Shown: positions 23,561 to 36,432, counted from the stretch's first letter. The stretch: DNA of 64,000 nt from Sorghum bicolor (GCF_000003195.3 NW_018396397.1:665836-729835); one strand, 5' to 3'. The notes: generated by a model not told the origin, from the sequence alone. Numbers and translations: made by a program.

Positions 23561-26500
23561 CAGACGTGCATCTATCTTGCATCAAGATTAGCACTGTCTC
23601 CAATAGACCAAACCGAGCTTTCACTTGAGCCTTTTACCTAGTAGTACCATCGGGTGCGTCCAAAATGGTTTCTTAGCTTATGCTGCATTATGTGCAAACC
23701 TGGCACCTATCTTGCACCGAAACTAACATTGTCTCCAAACAGACCAAAGCAAGATTTTGTGTGACACACGTCATCTAGGAGTTCCATCATGTGCGTCCAG
23801 ATTGATTTCTAAGCATTTGGTATGTTGCATGCAAACTGTGCACCTATCTTGCATCAAGATACTATCTCCAAACAGAACGAACCGAGCATCCACTTGATCC
23901 CCTTCACCTAGGAGTACCAACAAGTGCGTCCAAAATGGTTTCTTAGACTATGGTGCATTAGGTGCAAACTATGTACCTATCTTGCATTGAAACTAACAAT
24001 GTCTCCAAATGGACCGAAGCAAGATTCCATATGACACACGTCTTCAAGGAGTTCCATCGGGTGTATCCAAATTGATTTCCAAGCATATGGTATGTTCCAT
24101 GCAAACCATGCACCTACCTTGCATAAGGATTAGCACTATCTCCAAACTGACCGAACCAAGCTTCCACTTGAGCCTCTTCACCCAGGAGTACCAAATAGTC
24201 CGTCCAAAATGGTTTCTTAGACTATGGTGCATTAGGCGCAAACCATGCATATATCTTGCACTGAAACTAACACTGTTTCTTAACAGACCAAAGTGAGATT
24301 CCATATGACACACGTCATCAAGGAGTTCCATCGGGTGCATCCAAATTGATTTCCGCATATGGTATGTTCCATGCAAACCGTGCACCTATCTTGCATCAAG
24401 ATTAGCACTATCTCCAAACACACCGAACCGAGCTTCTACTTGAGCCTCTTAATCTAGGAGTACAAACAGGTGTGTCAAAAATGGTTTCTTAGACTATGGT
24501 GCATTAGGCACAAACTATGCACCTATCTTGCACTGAAACTAACATTGTCTCCAAACAGACCGAAGCGGGATCCATATGACACACGTCATCTAGGAGTTCC
24601 ATTGGGTGCGTCCAAATTGATTTCTAAGAATATGGTATGTTCCTTGCAAATCATACACCTATGTTGCGTCAAGATTAGCACTATCTCCAAACAGATCAAA
24701 CCGAGCTTCCAATTGAGCCTCTTCACCGAAATACCAACAGGTGCTTCCAAAATGGTTTCTTAGACTATGGTGCAATAGGCGCAAACCATGCACATATCTT
24801 GCATCGAAACTAACACTGTTTCTAAACAGACCAAAGTGAGATTCCATATGACACACGTCATCAAGGAGTTCCATCGGGTGCATCCAAATTGATTTCCAAG
24901 CATATAGTATGTTCCAAGCAAACCGTGCACCTATCTTGCATCCAGATTAGCACTATCTCCAAACAGACCGAACCGAGCTTCCACTTGAGCCTCTTCATCT
25001 AGGAGTACAAACCGGTGTGTCAAAAATGGTTTCTTATACTATGGTGCATTAGGCACAATCTATGCACCTATCTTGCCCCGAAACTAACATTGTCTCCAAT
25101 CAGACCGAAGCGAGATTCCATATGACACACGTCATCTAGGAGTTCCGTTGGGTGCGTCCAAATTGATTTCTTAACATATAGTACGTTCCATGCAAACTGT
25201 GCATCTATCTTGCATCAAGATTAGCACTATATCCGAACAGACCAAATCGAGCCTCCACTTGAGCCTCTTCAACTATGAGTACCATCGGGTGCGTCTAAAA
25301 TGGTTTCTTAGCCTATGATGCATTAGGCGTAAACCGTCCACATGCCTTCTACCAAAACTAACACTGTCTCTAAATGAACCGAAGCAAGATTCCATATGAC
25401 ACACATCATCAAGGAGTTATATCAGGTGCATCCTAATTGATTTCTGAGCATATCCTATGTTCCATGCAAACCGTGCATCTATCTTGCTTCAAGTTTAGCA
25501 TTATCTCCAAAACAGACCAAACCGTGCTTTCACTTGAGCCCCGTGACCTAGGAGTACCATCGGGCGCGTCCAAAATGGTTTCTTAGACTACGGTGCATTA
25601 GGTGCAAACTATGCATCTATCTTGCACTGAAACTAACAATGTCTGCAATTGGACGGTAGCGAGATTCCATATGACACACGTCATCAAGGAGTTCCGTCGG
25701 GTGCATCCAAATTGATTTCCAAGCATATGGTATGTTCCATGCAAACCATGCACCTACCTTGCATAAGGATTAGCACTATCTCCAAACTGACCGAACCAAG
25801 CTTCCACTTGAGCCTCTTCACCCAGGAGTACCAAATAGTGCGTCCAAAATGGTTTCTTAGACTATGGTGCATTAGGCGCAAACTGTGCACCTATCTTGCA
25901 CTAGAACTTACAATGTCTACAAACGGACCGAAGCAAGATTTCAAATGACACACGTCATCTAGGAGTTCCATTGGGTGCTTCCAAATTGATTTCTAAGCAT
26001 ATGGTATGTTCCTTGCAAATCATGCACCTATCTTGCATCAAGATTAGCACAATCTCCAAACAGATCAAACCGAGCTTCCACTTGAGCCTCTTCACCGAAG
26101 TATCAACAAGTGCTGCCAAAATGGTTTCTTAGACTATGGTGCATTAGGCGCAAACCATGCACATATCTTGCACCAAAACTAACACTATTTCTAAACAAAC
26201 CAAAGTGAGATTCCATATGACACATGTCATCAAGGAGTTCCATCGGGTGCATCCAAATTGATTTCCAAGCATATGGTATGTTCCATGCAAACCGTGCACC
26301 TATCTTGCATCAAGATTAGCACTAACTCCAAATAGACCGAACCGAGCTTCCACTTGAGCCTCTTAATCTAGGAGTACAAACAGGTGTGTCAAAAATGGTT
26401 TCTTAGACTATGGTGCATTAGGCACAAACGATGCACCTATCTTGCACTGAAACTAACATTGTCTCCAAACAGACCGAAACGAGATTCCATATGACACACG

Positions 26501-28461
26501 TCATCTAGGAGTTCCATTGGGTGCGTCCAAATTGATTTCTAAGAATATGGTATGTTCCTTGCGAATCATACACCTATGTTGCATCAAGATTAGCACTATC
26601 TCCAAACAGACCGAACCGAGCAACCACCTGAGTCCCTTCACCTAGGAGTACCAACAAGTGCGTCCAAAATGGTTTCTTATACTATGATGCATTAGGGGCA
26701 AACTGTGCACCTATCTTGCACCGAAACTAACAATGTCTCCAAATTGACAGAAGCGAGATTTCATATGACACACGTCATCAAGGAGTTCCATCGGGTGCAT
26801 CCAAATTGATTTCCAAGCATATGGTATGTTCTATGCAAACCAAGCACCTACCTTGCACAAGGATTAGCACTATCTCCAAACTGACCGAACCAAGCTTCCA
26901 CTTGAGCCTCTTACCCAGGAGTACCAAATAGTGCGTCCAAAATGGTTTCTTAGACTACGGTGCATTAGGCGCAAACTGTGCACCTATCTTGCACTAAAAC
27001 TTACAATGTCTACAAATGGACTGAAGCAAGATTCCATATGACACACGTCATCTAGGAGTTCCATTGGGTGCGTCCAAATTGATTTCTAAGCATATGGTAT
27101 GTTCCTTGCAAATCATGCACCTATCTTGCATCAAGACTAGCACTATCTCCATACAGATCAAACCGAGTTTCCACTTGAAACTCTTCATCTAGGAGTACAA
27201 ACAGGTGCGTCAAAAATGGTTTCTTAGACTATGGTGCATTAGGCACAAACTATGCACCTATCTTGCACCGAAACTAACATTGTCTCCAAATAGACCAAAG
27301 CGAGATTCCATATGACACACGTCATCTAGGAATTCCATTGGGTGCGTCCAAATTGATTTCTTAACATATGGTACGTTCCATGCAAACTGTGCAACTATCT
27401 TGTATCAAGATTAGCACTATATCCGAGCAGACCAAATCGAGCCTCCACTTGAGCCTCTTCAACTATGAGTACCATCGGGTGCGTCTAAAATGGTTTCTTC
27501 GCCTATGGTGCATTTAGGCGTAAACCGTGCACATATCTTCTACCAAAACTAACACTGTCTCTAAACGAACCGAAGCAAGATTCTATATGACACACATCAT
27601 CAAGGAGTTATATCAGGTGTCCGAATGGATTTCTGAGCATATCATATGTTCCATGCAAACCGTGCATCTATCTTGCATCAAGATTAGCCTATCTCCAAAC
27701 AGACCAAACCGAGCTGTCACTTGAGCCCCTTGACCTAAGAGTACCATCGGGTGCGTCCAAAATGGTTTCTTATCCTATGGTGCATTAGGTGCAAACCGTG
27801 CACCTATCTTGCACCAAAACTAACACTGTCTCTAAACGGACGGAAGTGAGATTCCATATGACACCCATCTAGGAGTTCCATCTGGTGTGTCCAAATTGAT
27901 TTCTGAGCATATGGTATGTTCCATGCAAATCATGCACCTATCTTGTATCAAGATTAGCACTATCTCTAAACAGACCGAACCAAGCTTTCACTTGAGCCTT
28001 TTACCTAGGAGTACCATCGGGTGTGTCCAAAATGGTTTCTTAGCCTAGGCTGCATTATGTGCAAACCTTGCACCTATCTTGCACCGAAACTAACACTGTC
28101 TCCAAACAGATCGAAGCAAGATTTCGTATGACACACATCATCTAGGAGTTCCATCATGTGCGTCGAGATTGATTTTCAAGTATTTGGTATGTTCCACGCA
28201 AATCGTGCACCTATCTTGCATCAAGATTAGCACTATCTCTAAATAGACCGAACTGAGCATCCACTTGAGCCCCTTCACCTAGGAGTACCAACAAGTGCGT
28301 CCAAAATGGTTTCTTAGACTATGGTGCATTAGGTGCAAACTGTGGACCTATTTTGCACCGAAACTAACAATGTCTCCAAATGGACTGAAGTGAGAATCCA
28401 TATGACACACGTCATCAAGGAGTTCCATCGGGTGCATCCAAATTGATTTCCAACCATATAG
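23561..28461 (-). repeat. Centromere-type satellite, minus orientation, scrambled dimer order
   Basis: About 18 dimers of the same satellite, reverse-complemented relative to 12037-23212. Reading left to right the dimer types are roughly V2, V1, V8, V6, V7, V6, V5, V4, V8, V7, V6, V1, V8, V6, V5, V4, V2, V1. Descending runs (V6-V5-V4, V2-V1) are what an inverted higher-order unit predicts, but types are skipped, V3 is absent and V6 is over-used. The array ends abruptly at CCATATAG (28461), inside an A half, where element D begins. Confidence 0.88.
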
Positions 28462-29772
28462 TCCAGTGATGGCTGCGACCACGGCTGGGGGAAACGCAGA
28501 GGGCAAAGAGACCCAAGCGGCCTCCGACGACGAAGTGGAGGAGATCCAAGGTCGTCCCCAAGATGGTCGTCAGCACGTTTACGTGTGGCGCCAACGCGAG
28601 GACCATTTCATTGGTCATGAAGAACTCGCGGAGACGGAGGAGGCCGCGAGGGTGGAGCGCGCAGCTAAGCGGCTCGTCGACGAGGTTAAGGTAAGTGATC
28701 TTTTGTGCTGCTCAAAATTTATATGCACCGTCTCTGGCTTCAATATACATGCTTCCTATAGGGCGCAATGAAAACGGCGAAGTACCGGAAGAGGTGCTTC
28801 GACCAAATTGAAGGAATCGTGGCCGAGAATAAGACCCTGGCCGTGGAAGTAGACCGTCTTCGGTCGGAGGCCGAGGAAAAGACGGCCGAGATGGGTGCTC
28901 AGGAAGAGCGCCTGCTCGATCTCAATCGACGATTAGCCGACAAGGATCGGGAAAGAAAGGGTTAGTCGTGTATTCCGATCAGTTGTATATGACTGCGTAG
29001 TTGTTTTTATTGACCAGAAATTGCCCCTGCAGACTTGGAGGAGGAGGTTGCACGCCTCCGATAAGAGAAGGAGCGGCTCAACCAGGAGCTTGCCGGGGCA
29101 CTGGAGACCGGGCGCCGAGCTGGCGAGGAGCTAAGCAACAAGAATCGGGAGTTGTCTGGTGAGAACCGTGCTATCCCTTTTTCCTTTGATTGCTCAACGT
29201 TCCTTTTCTTATTTGTAAATGGACCTCCTGCTTGGTTTGTAGTGATCAAAGTGAATACCAAGAAGCTCTTTGACGAGCTGATCAAGGACCGGGACTCCTG
29301 GAAGGCCAACTGCATCAAGCTTTGGAAAGGAGTGGCCCCGGTTCTTGATTTGATCAGCCCCGAGCTCCCCGAAGACCAGCCCCGCGTGCCGAAGTTGACT
29401 CTAGTCGAGAAAGCGCAACGGGCGTGGGACTGGCTCCAGCAGTTCGTCAAGGACGCCGGGGAATTCGCTGGTGCGCACGTCCTTAGCTTGGTGCGCGCCC
29501 ACTATCCCCTGGTCGACCTGTCCCGGCTGGAGAGGGGGTACCCCAAGGAGGTTGGTCCGCAGGAGGCAGACAACCTTCGTGTTGGTCTGCTTGACCTGTC
29601 GTCGACGGTGATCGGCGACATCAACCTCTGCGGGACGGCCACTCCCCCCGACCAGCCCGGGTCAGATAGATCGGCAAGGGAGTTGTCGGGAGCGTCCATT
29701 GCCTGCGGTCTCGACCAGCCAGGCGCCGGTGGCCCCGACCCCTTCGACTGGGCAGCAAGGCCGAGCGGGTGA
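28462..29772 (+). pseudogene. Antisense coiled-coil gene of element D, 5'-truncated, 4 visible exons
   Basis: On the strand opposite to pol, exons 28462-28690, 28762-28960, 29033-29158 and 29243-29772 join in frame through GT-AG introns of 71, 72 and 84 bp (donors GTAAGT, GTTAGT, GTGAGA; acceptors CTATAG, CTGCAG, TTGTAG). The product is Glu/Arg/Lys-rich coiled coil through exons 1-3, then a globular part in exon 4 with aromatic residues around KLWKG and WDWLQQF, ending in a Pro/Gly-rich tail. One in-frame TAA at 29062-29064 in exon 3 breaks it. It corresponds to the C-terminal part of the antisense genes of elements A and B, though sequence similarity is low. An AATAAA signal follows at 29867. 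The role is unknown; such antisense frames are reported in plant Tat elements. The N-terminal region has been lost at the satellite junction. Confidence 0.7.
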
Positions 29773-29866
29773 TCAGCCCGAGCAGTAGGCCTGTAGAGTA
29801 GTCTGTAGAAATAGACTAGGGACCGCCCAGAGGGGTTTTATTGTAAACTCTGTACATAAAGTTTGT

Positions 29867-29872
29867 AATAAA
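29867..29872 (+). terminator. Polyadenylation signal of the antisense gene in D
   Basis: AATAAA 95 bp after the stop codon of the antisense gene. The stretch 29773-30083 separates this gene from the convergent end of integrase and holds nothing else I can recognise. Confidence 0.5.
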
Positions 29873-30083
29873 GTTTGATTTGTCATGACCATGGTTTTGA
29901 GCGCTGTAGTATTGTCTGAGTCGATGTATCACTGAGTTGGGTTAATAACTCTTAAGGACTTTCGTCCTAAAGGTGGTTGTTGCACTTTGTCGAAAGCTCT
30001 GCATATAAAAGAAGTACATAGCAAGAAAGAAAAAAATTATTAATGCTGATCATAAGAGATTTACAAACGAAATGTACTGGAAC

Positions 30084-31223
30084 TTATGGGTAAAAACGCC
30101 GCAGGTTGTTTATGTGCCAAGAGTTAGGCAGGCGTGTTCCGTCTGGGTACGCTAGTCTGTAAGATGTAGGGCGTGTAACTTCTGCGACCACAAAGGGTCC
30201 TTCCCAAGGTGTGGATAACTTGTGCGTTCCTTCTTGGCTTGTTTTCCACTTGAGCACGAGATCATCGACCATGAAGGAACGGTCTTTGACATTCCTGTTG
30301 TGATACCTCCTAATGGCTTCGAGATACTTTGCTGTTCGAAGGCATGAGAGTAGGCGCTTTTCTTCCATGCAGTTGATTTCAAGCTCCCTGGCGATGTCAG
30401 CCGAAGGCTGGTCGAAGTTTTCGACTCTTGGAGATCCAAAGGTTACGTCAGACGGAAGCATTGCCTCGGTGCCATAAACCATGAAGTAGGGTGACACGCC
30501 CGTGTTGTGACTAGCCTGTGTTCGGAGACCCCAGACCACGGCCGGTAACTCTTTCATCCATCATCCTGGTGCTCTGTCGTTCTCTGTGTACAGCCTTTTC
30601 TTCAAAGCATCGATAATCATTCCATTTGCTCGCTCTACTTGACCGTTGGCCCGTGGGTGAGCTAGTGACACATACTTTATGACTATGCCCCTGTCATCGC
30701 AGAAGTCCCAAAATGTAGTGCCAGTGAACAGAGTGCCCAGGTCGGTGATTATGCTGTTGGGAACCCCATATCTGTGTATGATTTGGTTGAGGAATTCCAC
30801 AGCCTTCTCGGAGGTTGCTTTGACCAGTGGCATGTACTCGATCCACTTCGATTATTTGTTGATTAACACGAAGACGAACTTGAAGTTACCGGGGGCCGAC
30901 TTAAATGGCCCGATCATGTCCAGGCCCCAACAGGCGAAAGGCCAGGATGACGGGATAGTTTGAATCTCGTGAGCAGGCACGTGAGTCCTCTTGGCAAAGA
31001 ACTAACATCCTTCAAAATGTCGGACCAGTTTCTCGGCGTCGGCGACCGCAGTTGGCCAGTAAAAGCCTGCTCGGAAAGCCTTCCCGACCAGTGTTCTGGA
31101 GGCGGCGTGGTTGCCACAGGATCCAGCGTGTATGTCATCTAAAAGCTTGATGCCGTCATCTTGGGATATGCATTTGAGCAGTACTTCGAAACTTGCATTT
31201 TTTCGCATAAGCTTTCCATCCAC
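30084..31223 (-). pseudogene. int: Integrase of element D, broken by several stops
   Basis: The minus-strand frame starts with an H2C2 zinc region (HAGSCGNH then a final HFEGC near 31005), continues with the catalytic core and ends in a GPFVVAE / HINNLRRFYP C-terminal region typical of Tat integrases. The core shows LDMIG (first Asp), IITDLG (second Asp, with LG in place of the usual NG) and NGQVERAN (the Glu). In-frame stops are seen after HFEGC (about 31002), near 30855 and at 30558-30560. The enzyme would insert element DNA into the genome; this copy cannot make it. Confidence 0.8.
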
Positions 31224-31241
31224 CAGTATGTAGTTCTTGGA

Positions 31242-31826
31242 TCATCGGATGAGAAGCTCGTTTTCCGTTTTATCTTGAAGACCCGATCCGTCCGATATGT
31301 ACCTGATGAAAGGGGCGCGCCAATCATGGCTGCTGGTTGCCGGAGCGGAGTCGTCTATGAGCATTGTCTCATTGGGTTGATTTTCGACCAGGTTTGTGCC
31401 CACACTTGGCGCGTGGATGTCCTGAACGAAAACGCCTTGCGGGATCTTGGCCCGAGATGACCCTATCTTTGACAGCGCATCCGCTGCCTGGTTCTTGTCC
31501 CGGACCACATGGATGTATTCTATGCCGTAGAAATTGGACTCCCATTTGCGAATTTCTTTGCAGTAGAGGTCCATCTTTTCGTGCGTTGTGTCCCATTCTT
31601 TGTTTAGCTGGTTAATGACCAGGGCAGAGTCGCCGTGAACGTAGAGGCGTTTGACTCCCAGTTCGACAGCCAGTCGAATGCCGTGAAGGCATGCTTCGTA
31701 TTCAGCGACGTTGTTTGATGCCGGAAAGAGAATCCTAAGGACGTAGCGTAGTTTGTCCTTGTTGGGCATCACGAAGAGTATTCCAGCGCCAGCACCATTG
31801 ATGTTTAAGGACCTGTCGAAGAACAT
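31242..31826 (-). pseudogene. Second (archaeal-type) RNase H domain of element D
   Basis: A 195-codon frame with the fold pattern of the extra RNase H of Tat elements: an early FFDRSLN strand, [21 protein letters not shown], a VHGDSALVINQ strand and the late KNQAADALSK stretch. The acidic residues expected at the active site (in FFD, AEYE, HGD and AAD) are visible. It continues toward integrase, separated by a stop at about 31242. A frameshift near 31830-31860 detaches it from the first RNase H. Family assignment rests on these motifs only. Confidence 0.75.
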
Positions 31827-31849
31827 TGACCAGTGGTCGGAAGTATCGG

Positions 31850-33290
31850 AGAGGGTGAGGCTCGTTGAGGTCCGTCCATTCTGCGATGAAATCGACCAAG
31901 GCTTGGGATTTGATGGTAGTGCGGCTCTGGAAATCCAAGGAGAATGGGCATAGTTCCATTGCCCATTTTACAATTCTGCCATTGGCGTCCTTGTTGCGCA
32001 GAATGTCCCCCAGGGGGAAACTAGTGGTTACCAAGACCCGATGACCATCGAAGTAATGCTTCAGCTTCCTTGAAGTTATTAAGATGGCGTAGATGAGCTT
32101 TTGTATCTGAGGGTACCTGGTCTTAGACTCGTTTAAGACTTCACTTATGAAGTAAACTGGTCTCTGAACTTTGTATACATGGCCTGGCTCATCCCGCTCG
32201 ACCACCATTGCCGTGGAGACAACCCTGTCGGTTGCTGCTATGTAAAGGAGCAGGTCCTCGTTGGGTTGAGGCGCTGTGAGAACGGGTGGCGAAGTGAGAA
32301 AGGTTTTGAGCTGGGTGAACGCAGCGTTGGCTTCCTTTGTCTAGGAGAATTTTTCTGACACCTTTAAGAGATTGAAGAAGGGGAGGCCTTTTTCTCCCAG
32401 TCTAGAGATAAAACGGCTGAGAGCAGCCATACATCCGGTGAGTTTTTGAATGTCCTTGACATTCTTGGGTGGTCGCATATCGAGCACTGCTTTTACTTTT
32501 GAGGGATTCGGCCGTATGCTGTCGCGGCTAACGACGTTGCCGAGTAGTAGACCAGAGGGGACCCCAAAGATACATTTCTTGGGGTTAAGCTTCCACTTGT
32601 ATTTATTTAGTGCTTTGAAAGTTCGGTCTAGGTTGTCGATTAGAGTGCTCGCGTCCTTTGTTTTGACGACGACGTCATCTACATAAGCCTCGACGAGGTC
32701 ATCACGAATCTCGTCGTGGAGGCATTGCTGAATAGCCCGTTGATAAGTGGCTCCAGCGTTTTTGGGTCCGAAGGACATGGTCGTGTAGCAATACGCGCCG
32801 AAAGGAGTGATAAAAGATGTTTTGATCTGGTCATCTTCCTTTAGCGAGATCTGGTGATAACCAGAGTAGCAGTCTAGAAAGGAGAGGAGTTTGCATCCGG
32901 CTGTTGAGTCGACCAGCTCGTCGATGCGAGGGAGACCAAAAGGATCTTTAGGACAGTGCTTATTGAGATCAGTGTAATCAACGCACATTCTCCATTCATT
33001 ATTCTTTTTTCGTACAAGAACCGGATTGGCAAGCCAATCGGGATGATACACTTCTTTAATGAATCCGGCTGCTAGAAGCCATGTTATTTCTATCCTAATA
33101 GCCTCCTTTTTATCACGAGCGAACCGTCGCAGTTTCGGCTTGATAGGTCTTGCGGTCTTCGAGACGTTTAAGGAGTGCTCGATCATGTTTCGCGGGACGC
33201 CGAGCATGTCCACGGGTTTCCACGCGAAAACCCTTACGTTGTCCTTGAGAAACCTGACGAGCGCGTCTTCCTATTTAGGATCCAGATTGG
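31850..33290 (-). pseudogene. pol: Reverse transcriptase and first RNase H of element D
   Basis: Starts near a FAWKPVDMLG-type sequence (about 33235) and includes the fingers/palm motifs WRMCVDYTDLNKHCPKD, LLSFLDCYSGYHQI, the catalytic EAYVDDVVVK (YVDD intact, about 32680) and LNPKKCIFGV. The connection and first RNase H follow ([21 protein letters not shown], and KWAMEL). A TAG at 32341-32343 sits where a Trp is normally found in related elements. A frameshift joins it to the preceding protease near 33240-33290 and another ends it near 31850. Confidence 0.82.
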
Positions 33291-34091
33291 CCCCGATAAG
33301 GGCCGTCTTCTCGGGGCTGCCGTCGACCAGCTGTACTTCCTTGTGCTCTTTGGATTTTGAATTTTCCTTGGAGTCTCCTGCTCAGGTAGTCGAAGCTGGT
33401 CGGGTGGAAGCTGCGTGGCTTGGGCCACGGTTTCTGCCATGCGGATTGAGAGGTCAATTGCCTCGGTGATCTTGAAACTTTCCTCCTCGCAAGTGTATGC
33501 GGTATAAACATTGCCTCTGACAGTTAGGACGCCTTTCTCTGTTGGCATTTTAAGGACCAGGTATGAGTAGTGTGGAATGGCCATGAACATTGTCAGCGAT
33601 GGTCGGCCCAAGATGGCATGGTAAGTTCCGTCAAAGTCGGCGACCACGAAGTTGACGAACTCTGTTCGAAAGTGGTCGGGTGTTCCGAACTGGACAGACA
33701 GCGTTATCTGTCCGAGGGGTACTGAACTTTGACCTGGCAGGACTCCCCAGAATTGTGCGTCATATGGCTTTAGTTGTGCCAGGGTTATCTTGAGAGCGGG
33801 CAAGCTGTTGCGAAAGTGGATGTCAATGGAGCTTCCCCCGTTGACGAGGACGCGTTCGAATCTGATGCTGTTGATGCAAGGATCCAGGATTAGAGAGAAA
33901 CATCCTGGCTCCGGGATGGCGGCCCACTGATCCTTCCTGCTGAAGGAGATCTCCCTGTGCGACCAGGGAGGAAATTTTGGATCGGCGATCAAACCGTCTG
34001 TGCTGTCCACGTTGAGGCAGGCTCTCTTTAGGAGCTTTCTTTCTCGCTTGGATTCGATGGAAACTTTGCCTCCGAAGATAGAGTGGACCAC
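33234..34091 (-). pseudogene. Aspartic protease region of element D, catalytic Asp changed to Asn
   Basis: A retropepsin-like domain in the same frame as gag. The active-site segment reads VLVNGGSS where related elements have Asp before Gly-Gly; the codon is AAC (33840-33842, complement), a single G-to-A change. The flap-side sequences (GTYHAILGRPSL) are recognisable. The region then runs into a linker and a frameshift before reverse transcriptase. Loss of the aspartate should abolish polyprotein cleavage. Confidence 0.75.
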
Positions 34092-34115
34092 GTCGGTAGG
34101 GTTGACATACTGGTG

Positions 34116-36432
34116 TCATGGGTCCCTATCCTGGTCCTCATCTTCGTCTTCGTGATCGCACCCGTCCTGCTTCCCGTTTTTCTTGGTGGAATCATCTTGA
34201 GCAGTCCGCCGTGTGTAGATGCTTTTGAGGACACGACGTTCTTCCATCGTGTGATTAGACTTGGGGTGGAGTTGGCACGGTCCCTTCAACGTCTTGTTGT
34301 AATCTTCCTGGTAGTCCCGCCATCCGTTGGGGCGCTTGACTGTATTCACCTCGTGGTCGTGGTCGCGCGGGCGCTTGCTCCTGAAATCATCATGATTGTC
34401 ACGCCGCCTATCCCAACCTTCTCTATGGTCGCGGTTGTCGGGGCGACGGTGGTTCCTATTATCAAAACGACCACGACTGTCATCCCGTCGAGGAGGCTGG
34501 TCGGGACCTCTCGCATCCTCTCTGATGAGTTTTTCTGCGTCATCGGCGTCGGCGTAGTTTTTTGCCGTGGCAAGGAGCTCAGCCATCGTGGTCGGCCTTT
34601 TGCACAGTAGCTTGTTCCTTATTGCCTCGTGGAAGCGTAGCCCTTTGATGAAGGCGGATATGGCCTCATCGTGGGAGATTTTTGGGATTTTAAGGCGCAT
34701 ATCCGAGAATCGTCGGATGTAATCGCGCAAAGGCTCGTTTTTCCTGTCCCTTATTCTCTCAAGGTCGTATTTGTTCCCGGGCTGCTTGCAGGTAGCGATA
34801 AAATTGTCGATAAATGCTTGGCGCAATTCTTCCCAGGAATCGAAAGAGTCCTCGGGCAGGCCAAGGAGCCACTGATGACCAGCCTGGTCGAGGATGACTG
34901 GGAATTAGTTGGCCATGACGTGCTCATCTCCTGCTGGTGAACGGATTGCAATCTCATAGAGAGTGATCCAGTTCTCTGGGTGTTCCTTGCCGTCGTATTT
35001 TTTGAGCTTCTCGAGTTTGAAGTTGCGGGGCCATACGACTTGGCGAATGTGTGAGGAAAACTGTCTCAGGCCAGGAGGATCGTGCGCGGCATCGTACTCA
35101 ATACGCCGCAGGTTCTCGTGCACCGCTCTTTCTGTAGCGCGCCTGTTGATGTGGTCTCGGGCGTCTTTGGGAGGGATGTTGTATCGTAGATCCCTGTCCT
35201 GGTTTACCTCCTGACCACGCCCGCGATTCTGCTCGCGGTAGCCGCCGGTGTCCCGACCACCGTTGCCACGCCGTGAATCCTTCCGACGATTATTGGGGGA
35301 GCGGCTACGGTGGTGCTCGCTGGGTTGTGTTGAGGTCCGGCTGTGATGAGTCTGGTCGGAGGAGACCGCTGTGTAGGAGATAGCTTGGACCCTTTTGAGT
35401 AAGGTGGTTGTCTGTCCCATCGCGGCGATCAGATGTGCACGTACGCTGGATCGGACACCCTGGCACTCAGGAGTATCAGGGAGTCAGTCTAGGTTTGTCA
35501 TAGCGACAGCCACGTTAGCACTTGGTGTTTTGTAGACTTGCTGATCTCCGACCATGTCGAAAGCGTCACTGAGGTTATGCGGCAGGAGCTGCCGTTCCTC
35601 GTCCGCGCGTCGCCGAGCACGGTCGGCATTGCACTGTTCGCGGAGCTGCTTCTGCTCGTCTGACTCTCCATCGACAACCAGTTCGTCGTTGCTGACATTG
35701 AAGACGAGATCTCCCCGCCGGGGCGGGAAGACCGAGAAGCGAGAGAAACCCGGAGGGTACGGTGGTAATTCCAGGTCGTAATCTTCGTCCTCAGAGTTTA
35801 TAACCTCGGTGGGAACGGATCCAGTGCTGGAGTTTGTGCTGGAAGCCTGGTCGTTTGGTAGTTCTCAGATTGTCACTATGTTGACGTAGTGACGAGCTGG
35901 TTGACTGTTCTGTTTTGGCACCCAACCCGCCCTGTTGAAAAGGGATTGGATGTGCCGTGAGTAGTAAATGGCTAAGTTGTTTAGCCCATAAGGAGGACTG
36001 ATCCGGGTCTGCCTTGAGCTTGACAGACCGCCCCGCGGGGGTGGATGTTATCGTCAGAGACATCCCCAGCTGTTCGTGCGTAATGACACGAGTTGGCCGG
36101 CAGAAGTCGAAAGAATCTGTTGAAGCGATTCGATCAGATTGGCGCGAGATCCCATCTACCAGTCGGGAAGCTTCGAGGAGCCTGAGATCGGCGCGATCAA
36201 GGGCTCGGAAAAGATCCGAGTTGTCGACCTTTTTTCCCTTGTAACGAGGGAGTGGAGGTCGAGTGCTCGGCGCCGGCGTGATCATTGTCGACGTTGCCGT
36301 CGTCCCAGATTGGATCTGGGTTTCTTCCAAAGTCATGGTCGTGAGGCCGCCGCCCTGAGTCGTCCACGTGATCTGGCCGACAGTGAACGTGAGACCTTCA
36401 GGTACGGCCGCGAAAGCTGGAACGATGACCAT
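34116..36432 (-). pseudogene. gag: Gag of element D, broken
   Basis: Begins at an ATG about 49 bp after the LTR end (36432), in a frame that runs to 35791. A frameshift separates this N-terminal part from the rest. The gag core is read in another frame from about 35700: a charged stretch (EQKQLREQ-like), LIAAMGQTTTLL, then the retrotransposon-gag region with WLLGLPEDSFDSWEELRQAF, and a basic Arg/Asp-rich tail with a CX2-3H zinc-like element (CQLHPKSNHTMEE). In-frame stops lie at about 35489 (TGA) and 34905-34907 (TAA). Structural protein for particle assembly; not functional here. Confidence 0.75.

Noticed and set aside
23128..23628. Open frames through the N run
   Set aside because: They consist of undetermined residues only.
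12037..28461. Regular repeats as a CRISPR array
   Set aside because: Continuous 137/274-bp tandem without spacers, in a plant genome; a satellite.
13765..28618. Many open frames of 60-125 codons with recurring peptides in the satellite, on both strands
   Set aside because: They recur because the repeat recurs; 274 is not a multiple of 3, so no frame continues over dimers, and the strand switches with array orientation. No start context or codon bias supports a gene.
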